A stretch of DNA of 64,000 nucleotides from Eubacteriaceae bacterium Marseille-Q4139 (GCA_018223415.1 JAGTTQ010000001.1:2391865-2455864); one strand, 5' to 3'. Positions 9,571 through 18,691 are shown, numbered from the stretch's first letter. Notes: a model not told the origin generated them from the letters alone. A program made the numbers and translations.

Positions 9571-9624
9571 AAAAGAAGAATCCCTCGACTGTGTCAGCAC
9601 CACGGTCGGGGGATTCGTTCTTTG
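9571..9624 (-). terminator. Rho-independent terminator
   Basis: A 16-bp stem (9578-9593 with 9601-9616, two G-U pairs) has a 7-nt loop. On the minus strand it is followed by a T-rich run, so it terminates the secreted protein gene at 9695-10288. The plus strand also has a short T run. Confidence 0.85.
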
Positions 9625-9694
9625 TCCAGATGGACTTGTTATTGCGTTTTGCCTACTGGCATTATAGCATATGCAATTTTAAAAATCTATACCC

Positions 9695-10288
9695 TTATCT
9701 CACAGTCCCCACAACCCGCACATTTCCGCCGTCCTTAAATAAACCGGAACAATTATACTGCCAGGTTCCCTTCTTTAAAGGAATCTCCTTCGTCATGTTT
9801 TCCGAACCGATGGAAATACGCTGTTCATTGCCGTCCGGGTCAAGGAGAAATAAATCGACGGTTCCGCCCTGAATATCGGAGGTGATGGTTAAAACCAGGG
9901 TTTGATTGTCTTCTGCCAGGAAAGCACCGGACGTCGCAATGTTCCTCTGGCCTGCGTTGTTTGCAAAATCCATGGTGCTGTCTGGATGTTCCTGGGAAGC
10001 GCCGTTATTGGAAAGCAGTTTAACCGTATCTGACTCGCTGTCATACTGCACCGAATATCCAAGCTTTGTGAGCAGCTCGTCCGCCGGCGCATACAGGCTT
10101 GTGTCCTGTTCCCCCTCCATCGAAACCGAAATGAGGGGCTTTTCAAGAGTCAGGGGACTTCCGTCAAGCGTCACCTTCGCGCCGCTCGGAACGGCGGACT
10201 GAATGGCCGCGGCCGCAAAGGCCGTCGTGACCCCAAAAGTTCCGATGATAATTCCTGCCGCCACACTTTTTAAATCAAACAGCTTCAT
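9695..10288 (-). CDS. Secreted copper-amine-oxidase N-terminal-like domain protein
   Basis: 197-residue protein from an ATG at 10288 with GGGAGGG upstream; a longer in-frame reading to 10390 would run across the promoter. It has a signal peptide (SVAAGIIIGTFGVTTAFAAAA). A short domain like the copper amine oxidase N-terminal fold follows: KVTLDGSPLTLEKPLISV, then the ELLTKLGYSVQYDSESDTVKL strand pattern. The C-terminal half (DIQGGTVDLFLLDPDGNEQRIS...) looks like a beta-sandwich. This is a common extracytoplasmic module in Firmicutes with no assigned enzyme activity. It probably binds the wall or other proteins. Confidence 0.7.
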   Translation of the reverse strand: MKLFDLKSVAAGIIIGTFGVTTAFAAAAIQSAVPSGAKVTLDGSPLTLEKPLISVSMEGEQDTSLYAPADELLTKLGYSVQYDSESDTVKLLSNNGASQEHPDSTMDFANNAGQRNIATSGAFLAEDNQTLVLTITSDIQGGTVDLFLLDPDGNEQRISIGSENMTKEIPLKKGTWQYNCSGLFKDGGNVRVVGTVR

Positions 10289-10361
10289 TGACAGATCCCT
10301 CCCATTTTGAATTTTGAATGCCGGGGCGCAGTGCTTGACCGCCGGCAGATAAGATAAGTAT

Positions 10362-10390
10362 ATTATACGGTACTGTCTTCTGAAAAACAA
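10362..10390 (-). promoter_or_regulatory. Sigma-A-type promoter
   Basis: On the minus strand, -35 TTGTTT (10390-10385) and -10 TATAAT (10367-10362) are separated by 17 bp. This is upstream of the secreted protein gene and rules out the longer reading of that gene. Confidence 0.6.
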
Positions 10391-10479
10391 TCGTTTTTCC
10401 CGCCGTCCATAAACTTTTCCATCAAAACTCCCGGCGATCTGTGCTATACTGTCTTTAACATAGAAAACAGGAGGGCGTC

Positions 10480-11352
10480 ATGTCTGCAAAATTAGAAAAG
10501 GGAAGCCGCGTCGGCCTCGTCTGCTGCTCCAACGGGCTTTCGGAAAGCCGCCGGAGTGAAATGGAAAAACTCGAAGAAACGCTTTTAAAGCTTGGCCTCG
10601 TGCCGGAAAAGAGCCGGTGCATGTATGCCGGCAGCACGGTTTTTTGCGGCACGGGAGAGGAGCGGGCCGCAGAGCTTATGCGGTTTTATGAGGATCCGGG
10701 CATCCGTGCTATTTTCGACGTGTCCGGCGGCGATACGGCAAATGGGATTCTTCCGTACCTGGATTTCAGCAGTATTGAAAAGTCAGACAAACGGTTCTGG
10801 GGATACAGCGACCTGACGTGCATCATCAACGCCATTTACGCCAGAACCGGCCGCCCATCGGTACTGTACCAGATCCGGAACCTGGTGGGAGAAGACGGGG
10901 AGAGACAAACCAGGGCTTTCTCAGATTCCGTCATGGGAGACGGAAATTCCCTGTTCACGTTCCCTTACACCTTCCTCCGGGGAGATCATATGGAAGGAAC
11001 GGCCGCCGGCGGCAACATCCGCTGTCTTTTAAAGCTTGCGGGCACCAAATTCTGGCCGGACATGAGGGGGAAAATCCTGGTTTTGGAGGCTTCCGGCGGA
11101 GAAGTGCCGCAGATGGCATCATTTTTATGCCAGCTAAGGCTTATGGGCGTTTTTGAGGAGATAAGCGGAATCCTGCTGGGTACCTTCCTCGCCATGGAAA
11201 AGGGAAGATGCCGGCCGTCCATGGAGGAACTGGTGCTGGAAGCCGCCGGAAAAGAGATTCCCGTCGCAAAAACTGCGCGGATCGGCCACCGTGCAGATTC
11301 CCGAGCAGTCATAATCGGCGAAAAGCTCTCTCTCCGGGCCCCTGCCGAATAA
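10480..11352 (+). CDS. S66-family LD-carboxypeptidase / MccF-like peptidase
   Basis: Serine peptidase of 290 residues related to LD-carboxypeptidase A and the microcin C self-immunity peptidase MccF. The catalytic triad can be read: Ser in WGYSDLT, Glu in LVLEASGGE, His in RIGHRADS. The nucleophile elbow and the preceding SGGDTANG loop are typical. No signal peptide is visible, so it should act in the cytoplasm on murein tetrapeptides or peptidyl-nucleotide toxins. AGGAGG precedes the ATG. The polysaccharide deacetylase gene follows closely. Confidence 0.88.
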   Translation: MSAKLEKGSRVGLVCCSNGLSESRRSEMEKLEETLLKLGLVPEKSRCMYAGSTVFCGTGEERAAELMRFYEDPGIRAIFDVSGGDTANGILPYLDFSSIEKSDKRFWGYSDLTCIINAIYARTGRPSVLYQIRNLVGEDGERQTRAFSDSVMGDGNSLFTFPYTFLRGDHMEGTAAGGNIRCLLKLAGTKFWPDMRGKILVLEASGGEVPQMASFLCQLRLMGVFEEISGILLGTFLAMEKGRCRPSMEELVLEAAGKEIPVAKTARIGHRADSRAVIIGEKLSLRAPAE

Positions 11353-11407
11353 CCGCCCGCCCCGCCGCATATAGTTACAGAAAGAAACAGGCAGGGCGGT
11401 GAGGCGC

Positions 11408-12127
11408 ATGACATTCCGAAAACAGCTCATTCTGTTTTTCGTGACGGCGGCTGCCGACCTGGCTCTTTTTGTATGCCTGACTTTTGCCGTGTTTTCACCG
11501 GCGGCGCCGGACGGCCGTGCCATGTCAGACGGCCTTGCCGTGTCGGCAGACGAAGCGCCGGGAGCAGAGCCGGGGACAGTCGTGGCCCTGACCTTCGACG
11601 ATGGCCCCGATAAGGAATACACGGCGAAGCTTCTGGACGGCCTTAAGGAGCGCGGTGTCCATGCCTCCTTTTTCCTCATCGGGAATTCCATCGAGGGAAA
11701 CGAAGACCTGGTGCGGCGGATGGCAGAAGAGGGGCACCTCGTCGGCGTCCACTGCCTGTACCACACGGAGCTCACGAAAGAGAGCGTTTCCGACGCCGTG
11801 AGCCAGCTTGGCGAGACGAAAAGCCGAATCGCCGCCGTCACGGGAACAGAGCCGGAATACATGCGCCCGCCCTACGGCGCCTGGAATGACGCACTGGAGG
11901 AGGCAGTCGGCATGACGCCGGTTTTCTGGAGCGTGGATTCCTTAGACTGGAAGGTCCAGGACGCCGGCCGCGTCACGGAAAATGTCCTGCGAAAGACGGA
12001 AAGCGGCGACATTATCCTCATGCACGACGGCTTTTCCACGTCGGTGGAGGCGGCCCTCCGGATCATTGACAACCTTCTTTTGAGAGGTTATACTTTTGTT
12101 ACCGTCGACGAATTGATGGTAGATTAG
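11408..12127 (+). CDS. Polysaccharide deacetylase (NodB/CE4)
   Basis: Carbohydrate esterase family 4 enzyme, about 239 residues, with an N-terminal signal anchor (LILFFVTAAADLALFVCLTFAVF) that places the catalytic domain outside. NodB motifs are LTFDDGPD (catalytic base and metal Asp), VHCLYH (metal-binding His pair), RPPYGAW, and LMHDGF near the end. It should deacetylate peptidoglycan or another N-acetylated glycan. The start is uncertain: a GTG at 11399 is also possible. It lies in a run with the S66 gene and rarA, 9 nt before the latter. Confidence 0.9.
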   Translation: MTFRKQLILFFVTAAADLALFVCLTFAVFSPAAPDGRAMSDGLAVSADEAPGAEPGTVVALTFDDGPDKEYTAKLLDGLKERGVHASFFLIGNSIEGNEDLVRRMAEEGHLVGVHCLYHTELTKESVSDAVSQLGETKSRIAAVTGTEPEYMRPPYGAWNDALEEAVGMTPVFWSVDSLDWKVQDAGRVTENVLRKTESGDIILMHDGFSTSVEAALRIIDNLLLRGYTFVTVDELMVD

Positions 12128-12136
12128 AGGAAAACC

Positions 12137-13459
12137 ATGGATTTATTTGATTTTATGCGGGCCGGCGCCATGGAAAAGGAGTCGCCCCTTGCATCGAGAA
12201 TGCGTCCCGTCACCCTGGATGAGGTGGTGGGGCAGCAGCATATTATCGGAAAGGACAAGCTCCTTTATCGGGCCATCAAGGCCGACAAGCTGGGCTCGGT
12301 GATTTTCTACGGGCCGCCGGGAACGGGAAAGACGACTCTCGCCAAGGTCATCGCCAACACCACCAGCGCAGAGTTTGAACAGCTAAACGCCACCACAGCC
12401 GGGAAAAAGGACATGGAAGAGGCCGTAAAACGGGCCAAGGACAGGCTCGGCATGTACGGGAAAAAGACGATTCTCTTCATCGACGAGATCCACCGCTTTA
12501 ACAAAGGGCAGCAGGACTACCTTCTCCCCTTCGTGGAGGACGGAACGGTGACGCTCATCGGCGCCACCACGGAAAACCCGTATTTCGAGGTCAACAACGC
12601 CCTTCTTTCCCGCTCACGGATTTTTGAATTGAAGCCTCTGGAAAAGCAGGACATCAGGGAACTGATTCTCCGCGCCGTCACCGATGAAAAGCGGGGCATG
12701 GGCGGGTACCATGCCGAAATCACCGACGAGGCCGTCAGATTCCTGGCGGACGTGGCAAACGGGGATGCCCGCGCCGCCTTAAATGCCGTGGAGCTTGGCG
12801 TCCTGACGACAGAGCCGTCGCCGGACGGGAAAATTTATATTACGCTGCCCGTGGCGGCCGAGTGCATCCAGAAGCGGGCCGTCCGCTACGATAAGGACGG
12901 CGACAATCACTACGATACGATTTCCGCTTTCATAAAAAGCATGCGCGGCTCCGACCCGGACGCTGCCCTTTACTACCTGGCGCGGATGCTGTACGCCGGT
13001 GAGGATGTGAAGTTCATTGCCCGCCGGATCATGATCTGTGCCGCCGAGGACGTGGGAAACGCCGATCCCCAGGCCCTTACGGTGGCCGTAAGCGCCGCCC
13101 AAGCCGTCGAGCGGATTGGACTTCCCGAGGGACAGATTATTTTAGCCCAGGCCGTGACATACGTGGCGTCGGCGCCGAAAAGCAACGCCGCCTGCGTGGG
13201 GATTTCCGAGGCCATGGAAGCTGTCCGGACGAGAGAAACGCCGCCGGTGCCCGTCCATCTTCAGGACAAGCATTATAAGGGCGCTGAAAAGCTGGGTCAC
13301 GGGAAAGGCTATCTCTATGCCCACGACTATCCGAACCACTATGTGAAACAGCAGTACCTGCCCGACGGCATGGAGGGGGCGAGCTTTTACCGCCCCACGG
13401 AAAACGGGTATGAGAAGAAGATAAAGGAACATTTAAAATGGCTGAAGGAGGGGGAATGA
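12137..13459 (+). CDS. rarA: Replication-associated recombination protein A
   Basis: AAA+ ATPase of 440 residues (RarA/MgsA, Mgs1/WRNIP1 family) acting at stalled replication forks. Walker A is GPPGTGKTTLAKV, Walker B with the family signature is LFIDEIHRFNKGQQD, sensor 1 is GATTENP, and an arginine finger lies in LLSRSRIF. The C-terminal tetramerisation domain contains the conserved RMLYAGEDVKFIARRI and CVGISEAMEAV blocks. Length is normal. Its stop is one base before the surE start, so the two genes are likely co-transcribed. Confidence 0.97.
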   Translation: MDLFDFMRAGAMEKESPLASRMRPVTLDEVVGQQHIIGKDKLLYRAIKADKLGSVIFYGPPGTGKTTLAKVIANTTSAEFEQLNATTAGKKDMEEAVKRAKDRLGMYGKKTILFIDEIHRFNKGQQDYLLPFVEDGTVTLIGATTENPYFEVNNALLSRSRIFELKPLEKQDIRELILRAVTDEKRGMGGYHAEITDEAVRFLADVANGDARAALNAVELGVLTTEPSPDGKIYITLPVAAECIQKRAVRYDKDGDNHYDTISAFIKSMRGSDPDAALYYLARMLYAGEDVKFIARRIMICAAEDVGNADPQALTVAVSAAQAVERIGLPEGQIILAQAVTYVASAPKSNAACVGISEAMEAVRTRETPPVPVHLQDKHYKGAEKLGHGKGYLYAHDYPNHYVKQQYLPDGMEGASFYRPTENGYEKKIKEHLKWLKEGE

Positions 13460-13460
13460 C

Positions 13461-14186
13461 ATGCGGATTCTTGTGGTAAACGACGACGGGATCCAGGCGC
13501 CCGGGATCGCACATCTGGCGCGGACGGCGCAGAAATTCGGAGAGGTCTGGGTCGCCGCCCCGGACAGCCAGTGCAGTGCCATGTCCCACCGGATCAGCAT
13601 TTTCGATAAACTAAGAGTCAGGTCGGAGCCGAATTTTGAGGTGAAAGGCGTACAAGCCTGGTCGGTTTCCGGGACGCCGGCCGACTGCGTCAAAGTGGCG
13701 CTCGCTTACATCATGCCGGAGCGCCCGGACATCGTCCTTTCCGGGATCAACAACGGCTGCAACGCCGGGGCAGATATCCTCTATTCAGGGACAGTAGGAG
13801 CCGCCATGGAGGCGCTGGCCTGCGGTATCCCGGCCATGGCTTTTTCCGCCGAAACCTGCCGTGATCTTCAGACGGCCGATGCCTATCTGGAGGATATCAT
13901 AAAAGACCTGTTAGAGCGGGAAATCGCGCCCTATGAGATTTGGAACGTAAACTTCCCATCATGCAGGCCGAAGGAAATCTTATACGACCGATTCCCGTCG
14001 GCACGCCCCGGCTGTGAGATGGTCTATACGCCTGAGGAGCTCCCAGACGGGAGCGTAAACCTTGCCATCTACGAAAAATACTGCACGGAAGCAGAAGAGG
14101 GGAGCGACGCGAGGGCCATTTTAGACGGCTGCATCTCCGTCGGCAAGCTGGAAAACGCCCTTTTAAGGGCCGCGAAACGGAAATAA
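13461..14186 (+). CDS. surE: 5'/3'-nucleotidase SurE
   Basis: Survival protein SurE, 241 residues, a metal-dependent nucleoside monophosphatase. The N-terminal signature MRILVVNDDGIQAPG carries the two metal-binding Asp residues. The Ser in AAPDSQCSAMSH and the Asn in SGINNGCNAGADILYSGTVGAA complete the metal site. It starts one base after the rarA stop and has GGAGGGGG upstream inside rarA, so translation is coupled. It is cytoplasmic and followed by a terminator hairpin shared with the convergent hydrogenase operon. Confidence 0.95.
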   Translation: MRILVVNDDGIQAPGIAHLARTAQKFGEVWVAAPDSQCSAMSHRISIFDKLRVRSEPNFEVKGVQAWSVSGTPADCVKVALAYIMPERPDIVLSGINNGCNAGADILYSGTVGAAMEALACGIPAMAFSAETCRDLQTADAYLEDIIKDLLEREIAPYEIWNVNFPSCRPKEILYDRFPSARPGCEMVYTPEELPDGSVNLAIYEKYCTEAEEGSDARAILDGCISVGKLENALLRAAKRK

Positions 14187-14244
14187 CAGGGACAAAGAAC
14201 GCTGCCGCAGCAATGGCGAAAACCAAAGCTGCGGCAGAGAGGTG

Positions 14245-14303
14245 GAATCCCGCTTACGTGCCCCGCCGCAGGCGGAGAATCCCGTAAGTGGGATTCTTTC
14301 TTA
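14245..14303. terminator. Terminator between convergent surE and hydA
   Basis: A 14-bp stem (14245-14258 with 14283-14296, one G-U pair) is followed by TTTCTT. A second inverted repeat, CTGCCGCAG with CTGCGGCAG, lies just upstream at about 14202-14236. Confidence 0.7.
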
Positions 14304-14316
14304 TATTTCTCCCAGA

Positions 14317-16020
14317 TTATCCGTGATATTCCACGTGCAGAAGCTCATGGACTTTTTCGGCATCCTTCAAAACCCCGTCCTCATAAAGTCTCAAAACAAC
14401 CGGGTTCTCGTCGGAGCGTTTCACAAGGGCGCCCTTGTCGGCCGTATAGAGGCCGGAAGCACGCTTCTGTTTGTCTTCCCTGATGCCCTCCGGCTGGCCG
14501 GCGCCGCCGATGCAGCCGCCGGGACAAGCCATGACTTCCACGAAATCAAAGTGTTCTTCGCCGCTCTCAATCAGGGCAAGCAGCGCCTCGGCGTTTCCAA
14601 GGCCGCTTACGATGGCGGCATGAAGCGTCTTTTCGCCCACATCGATGGAAATCTTCTTGATGCCGTCCAGGCCGCGGACACCGGAGTATTCGATTTCCTG
14701 GAGAGCAGCGTTGTTTCTCTCGGCCACACGTCTGAGCGCCGCCTCGGTGACGCCGCCGCTGGCGCCGAAGATCACGCCGCCGCCGGAGCGGATGGAAAAC
14801 GGCATGTCAGGTGCGCTCGGCTCAAGCTCCGGGTACTGGATGCCCAGCTCGCGGATCATGGCGGCCAGCTCCTTCGTGGTGATGACCGCGTCGATGTCGC
14901 GGACGCCGTTTCTCACAAATTCCTCCCTGGCCGCTTCGGCCTTTTTCGCCGTACACGGCATGATGGCGACATTGTAAGTCTCTAAGCCGCATTCTTCGTC
15001 GGACGGCTTATAATATTCCTTCAAAACGGCGCCGAACATTTCCATCGGGGATTTGCTGGTGGAGATATACGGCAGCAGCTCCGGGTGCTTCGTCTCCGCA
15101 AAACGGATCCATGCCGGGCAGCAGGAGGTAAACAGCGGATATTTTGCGTCCCCATGCTTTTCCAGCTTTTCAGCCAGCTCGTTTGTCTCCTCGATGATTG
15201 TCATGTCAGCGCTGACGCTGGTATCAAAGGCCAGGTCGAAGCCGATCATATGAAGCACCGTGTAAATCTTTCCGATGGTGTTTTCACCGGGCTTCATGCC
15301 GAATTCCTCGCCGAGAGCCACCCGAACAGCCGGGGCCACCTGGGCGATCACGCGCTTCATCGGGTTGTAGATGGCCTTCCAGACGTCGGCCGTATTTTTC
15401 TTTATGGTGATGGCGCCTGTGGGGCAGACAGCCGCGCACTGGCCGCAGTTCACACATTCCGTCTCCGCCAGTTTTTTATTAAAGGCCGGCGCAACCATCA
15501 TGTTGGAGCCGCGGTGGGTGAAGTCGATGGCTCCCACGTGCTGAATCTCGTTGCACATGCGGACGCAGTCGCCGCAGAGAATGCACTTGTTGGCATCCCG
15601 GACGATGGAATGGGACGAATCGTCGATAGGATAGTTGGGCCGGTTGTTCTGAAAGCGGATATGGTCGAGGCCGAACCGCCTTGCAAGGAACTGGAGCTGG
15701 CATTTCTGGTTCTTCTCGCAGACCGTACAGTCGCGGCAGTGGGATGCCAGAAGAAGCTCCAGAATCATCTTCCTGTGGTGGTGCAGCTTCGGCGTATTGG
15801 TGCGGATCACCATCTTGTCCTTCGGCGGCGTGGAGCAGGAGGCGATGATGCCGCCCCGTTCGTCCTCAACCACGCACATGCGGCAGGCGCCGTAGATGGA
15901 GAGATCCGAATAGTAGCAGAAGGTCGGAATGCTGATGCCGACTTTCCGTATAACCTGAAGGATGTTTTTTTCGTCGGTGAACTCTGCGCGGAGTCCGTCA
16001 ATAATCATGTATTTTGCCAT
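14317..16020 (-). CDS. hydA: [FeFe] hydrogenase catalytic subunit
   Basis: 567-residue group A [FeFe] hydrogenase. From the N-terminus: a 2Fe-2S plant-type domain (PTFCYYSDLSIYGACRMCVV), a His/Cys [4Fe-4S] site (SHCRDCTVCEKNQKC) and two ferredoxin clusters (CILCGDCVRMC, CVNCGQCAAVC). The H-cluster motifs follow: L1 TSCCPAWIRF, L2 MPCTAKKAEA and L3 ACPGGCIGGAGQP. With HydB and HydC it should form the trimeric NAD(H)-linked enzyme of electron-bifurcating type, which makes H2 from NADH and reduced ferredoxin. The ATG follows TAGGAGGGG and lies 12 nt after the hydB stop. Confidence 0.95.
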   Translation of the reverse strand: MAKYMIIDGLRAEFTDEKNILQVIRKVGISIPTFCYYSDLSIYGACRMCVVEDERGGIIASCSTPPKDKMVIRTNTPKLHHHRKMILELLLASHCRDCTVCEKNQKCQLQFLARRFGLDHIRFQNNRPNYPIDDSSHSIVRDANKCILCGDCVRMCNEIQHVGAIDFTHRGSNMMVAPAFNKKLAETECVNCGQCAAVCPTGAITIKKNTADVWKAIYNPMKRVIAQVAPAVRVALGEEFGMKPGENTIGKIYTVLHMIGFDLAFDTSVSADMTIIEETNELAEKLEKHGDAKYPLFTSCCPAWIRFAETKHPELLPYISTSKSPMEMFGAVLKEYYKPSDEECGLETYNVAIMPCTAKKAEAAREEFVRNGVRDIDAVITTKELAAMIRELGIQYPELEPSAPDMPFSIRSGGGVIFGASGGVTEAALRRVAERNNAALQEIEYSGVRGLDGIKKISIDVGEKTLHAAIVSGLGNAEALLALIESGEEHFDFVEVMACPGGCIGGAGQPEGIREDKQKRASGLYTADKGALVKRSDENPVVLRLYEDGVLKDAEKVHELLHVEYHG

Positions 16021-16032
16021 TTCATTCCCCTC

Positions 16033-17931
16033 CTACACTTCTTTTACGGCGCCGAAGCTGCAGCCGTCGATGCAGGCCCGGCACTTGATGCATTTCTCCT
16101 GGTCAATGACGTGAGGCTGCTTCACGGTGCCGGAGATGGCTCCGACAGGACAGAGTCTCGCACACTTCGTACAGCCGCGGCAGAGCTCAGGATCGATCCG
16201 GAGGGAAACGAGGGCCTTGCACTGGCCGGCCGGACATTTCTTGTCGATTACATGGGCCAGGTACTCATCCCGGAAGTATTTTAAGGTACTGCTGACCGGC
16301 GACGGTGCCGATTTGCCGAGGCCGCAGAGAGCCGTCTCGGAGATAGTGGAAGAGAGATCCTCCAACAGGTCAATATGTTCCGGCGTGCCGCGGCCCTCGA
16401 CGATGTCGGTGAGAAGCTCCAACATCCGCTTGGTGCCCTCACGGCAGGGGACGCATTTTCCGCAGGATTCGTTCTGGGTGAAGTTCATGAAGAACCTGGC
16501 GACCTCCACCATGCAGCTTTTATCGTTCATGACGACGAGGCCGCCGGAGCCGATCATGGCGCCGACTTCCTGGAGAGAGTCAAAATCCAGGTGCATGTCC
16601 AGATGGTCTTCCGTGGCGCTGATGCAGAGGCAGCCGCCGGAGGGCCCGCCGATCTGGACGGCCTTAAACTCCCCGCCCTTTACGCCGCCGCCGATGTCGT
16701 AGATGATCTGGCGGAGCGTCGTGCCCATGGGAACCTCGATGAGGCCGGTGTTGTTGACGTTTCCTGTCAGGGCGAAAGCCTTTGTGCCGTGGTTGTTGTC
16801 GGGGCCGATGGTCTTATACCAGGCGGCGCCGCGGTTGATGATCGGGGCCACGTTGCAGTAGGTTTCCACGTTATTTAATACGGTCGGCTTGTCAAAGAGG
16901 CCGTGTTCCACGGTACGCGGCGGCTTGACGCGGGGCATGCCGCGGTTTCCCTCGATGGAAGCCGTGAGGGCGCTTCCCTCGCCGCAGACGAAGGCGCCGG
17001 CGCCCTGGCTGATCTTGATGTCAAAATCAAAGCCGGAATTTAAGATATTCTTTCCGAGAAGCCCGCGGTCCCTGGCCTGCTCGATGGCGATGGAGAGACG
17101 CTCGACGGCAAGCGGGTACTCGGCGCGGACGTAGATATAGCCGTTGTGGGCCTTTGTGGCGATGCCGGCGATGATCATGCCCTCGATGACACGGTGGGGG
17201 TCGCCTTCCATCATGGAGCGGTCCATGAATGCGCCGGGGTCGCCTTCATCACCGTTGCAGACGATATATTTTTCCGGCTCCTCCTGGCGGAGCACCTGGC
17301 TCCACTTCTTTCCGGTCGGGAAGCCGGCGCCGCCGCGGCCCCTGAGCCCGGCCTCGGAGATTTCTTCGACAACTTCTTCCGGCGTCATGTCAAAAAGCGC
17401 CTTGGCGACGGCGCTGTAACCGCCGACGGCGATGTATTCGCGGATGGACTCGGCGTTGATGTGGCCGCAGTGCTCCAAGGCCACGCGGGTCTGCTGTTTG
17501 TAGAACGGGATGTCCTCCTGTCTTTTATAGGGCTTTCCGTCCTTGTCACGGTAAACCAGGCGGTCGACGACGTTGTCATTTAAGATGCTCTGCTCTAAAA
17601 TGTCTTCGCAGTCCTCCACCTTTACTTTTATGTAAAGCCAGCCCATAGGCTCGATCCGAAGGAGAGGCCCCATCTCGCAGAAGCCGTGGCAGCCGCTCTT
17701 TTTAAGCCCCACGCTCTCGTCGTGCGCCTCCTCTTCAATCTGAAGCGTGCAGCGGATATCCCGCTCCTCCATAAGCTCTTTTAACCGGTCATATATTTTT
17801 AAGGAACCGCCGGCCACACAGCCCGTACCGCCGCAGATTAAGATCTGCTTTCTCTGGGCGTTTAGAGCGCGCTTAAAATCTTCGCGCTTTTTTTCCAGCT
17901 CTTCCCGTGTATTGATGCGTGTGATAATCAT
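16033..17931 (-). CDS. hydB: NADH-binding hydrogenase subunit (NuoF-like)
   Basis: 632 residues. An N-terminal thioredoxin-like 2Fe-2S domain (CGGTGCVAGGSLKIYD ... SGCHGFCEMGP) is followed by the NuoF core with the glycine-rich NADH/FMN loops (GLRGRGGAGFPTGKKW, CNGDEGDPGAF, GAGAFVCGEGSAL), an SLBB domain, the NuoF [4Fe-4S] site ESCGKCVPCREGT, and two C-terminal ferredoxin clusters (CRGCTKCARLC, CIKCRACIDGC). It is the diaphorase and FMN subunit where bifurcation is thought to occur. It overlaps hydC by 4 nt (ATGA). Confidence 0.94.
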   Translation of the reverse strand: MIITRINTREELEKKREDFKRALNAQRKQILICGGTGCVAGGSLKIYDRLKELMEERDIRCTLQIEEEAHDESVGLKKSGCHGFCEMGPLLRIEPMGWLYIKVKVEDCEDILEQSILNDNVVDRLVYRDKDGKPYKRQEDIPFYKQQTRVALEHCGHINAESIREYIAVGGYSAVAKALFDMTPEEVVEEISEAGLRGRGGAGFPTGKKWSQVLRQEEPEKYIVCNGDEGDPGAFMDRSMMEGDPHRVIEGMIIAGIATKAHNGYIYVRAEYPLAVERLSIAIEQARDRGLLGKNILNSGFDFDIKISQGAGAFVCGEGSALTASIEGNRGMPRVKPPRTVEHGLFDKPTVLNNVETYCNVAPIINRGAAWYKTIGPDNNHGTKAFALTGNVNNTGLIEVPMGTTLRQIIYDIGGGVKGGEFKAVQIGGPSGGCLCISATEDHLDMHLDFDSLQEVGAMIGSGGLVVMNDKSCMVEVARFFMNFTQNESCGKCVPCREGTKRMLELLTDIVEGRGTPEHIDLLEDLSSTISETALCGLGKSAPSPVSSTLKYFRDEYLAHVIDKKCPAGQCKALVSLRIDPELCRGCTKCARLCPVGAISGTVKQPHVIDQEKCIKCRACIDGCSFGAVKEV

Positions 17932-18413
17932 TCGGTCATGCCCTCCTTTTCACGGATTTCCTTTAACATCTGACGGGCCTTCTCCGGCGTCATGGACGGA
18001 TAGACGTGGTCATTGACGGTACAGACAGGGGCCAGGCCGCATGCGCCGAGGCAGGATACGGTCTCCACCGTGAACATCATGTCGTCGGTGGTTGGCTTTT
18101 TGTCGGTAACGCCGAGCTGTTTTCGGATTTCCTCCAGGATCGGGACGGACTTTCTCACATGGCATGCCGTGCCGTCACAGACCTTGATGATGTATTTCCC
18201 CTTCGGTTCCAGGGAAAAGTTTTCGTAGAAGGTCGCCACACCGTAGATTTTCGCCTCGCTGATGCCGAGCTTTTTCGCCGCATAGGTGAGCGCGTCCTGG
18301 GGGAGGTAGTGGTATTCCCGCTGGATGTCCTGCATGATGCCGATGACAAGAGATGGGTCATAGTTGTGGGCGGCCAGGATCCCATCAAGTGTTTCAATGC
18401 TTGTCTGACTCAA
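17928..18413 (-). CDS. hydC: 2Fe-2S hydrogenase subunit (NuoE-like)
   Basis: 161 residues, NuoE family. The thioredoxin-fold 2Fe-2S ligands are visible as VCDGTACHVRKS and CLGACGLAPVC. The N-terminal helical part (LVIGIMQDIQREYHYLPQDAL) is typical. The start is a TTG with GGAG 8 nt upstream; no better start exists. It is the first gene of the hydC-hydB-hydA operon and sits directly downstream of the Rex-like operator. Confidence 0.93.
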   Translation of the reverse strand: MSQTSIETLDGILAAHNYDPSLVIGIMQDIQREYHYLPQDALTYAAKKLGISEAKIYGVATFYENFSLEPKGKYIIKVCDGTACHVRKSVPILEEIRKQLGVTDKKPTTDDMMFTVETVSCLGACGLAPVCTVNDHVYPSMTPEKARQMLKEIREKEGMTE

Positions 18414-18452
18414 AGTAAATTCTCCTCTCTGCTTTTTTGTCCGATTATGATA

Positions 18453-18470
18453 TTGTCAATTTTATCACAA
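18453..18470 (-). promoter_or_regulatory. Rex-like operator upstream of the hydrogenase operon
   Basis: On the minus strand the 18-mer TTGTGATAAAATTGACAA closely fits the Rex (NADH/NAD sensor) consensus TTGTTAANNNNTTAACAA. It lies 40-57 nt upstream of the hydC start. Rex is known to repress fermentative and hydrogenase genes in clostridia until NADH is high. The rex gene is not in this window. Confidence 0.55.
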
Positions 18471-18570
18471 AGACAGGGAAAGATACAAGAGCGTTTATGC
18501 ATAATAAACAAAGGAGATACAGGCAAAAAAGTATAAAAAATTCATTTTTAAAAAATAGAGGAAATCTTTC

Positions 18571-18599
18571 TTGACATATTGACAACTGCATGATAAGAT
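18571..18599 (+). promoter_or_regulatory. Strong sigma-A promoter of rpoBC
   Basis: TTGACA at 18571-18576, a 17-bp spacer and TAAGAT at 18594-18599, with an extended -10 TG at 18591-18592. It leaves a leader of about 85 nt before rpoB, containing a short hairpin (ATGGTA with TACCAT, about 18615-18642). Confidence 0.85.
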
Positions 18600-18691
18600 G
18601 AAATGTGCACTATTATGGTATCGTGTGCCTAAGGGTACCATTATGCCCAAAAATAGTTATTATATAGAAAGAAAACAGGGGTGAAACGTCA

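Noticed and set aside
11367..11376. CATATAGTT before the polysaccharide deacetylase as a sporulation promoter
   Set aside because: Last consensus base differs and no -35 element is found; too weak to call.
15085..16284. 399-codon plus-strand frame over hydA
   Set aside because: Antisense to a clearly real hydrogenase gene; composition is that of a shadow frame.
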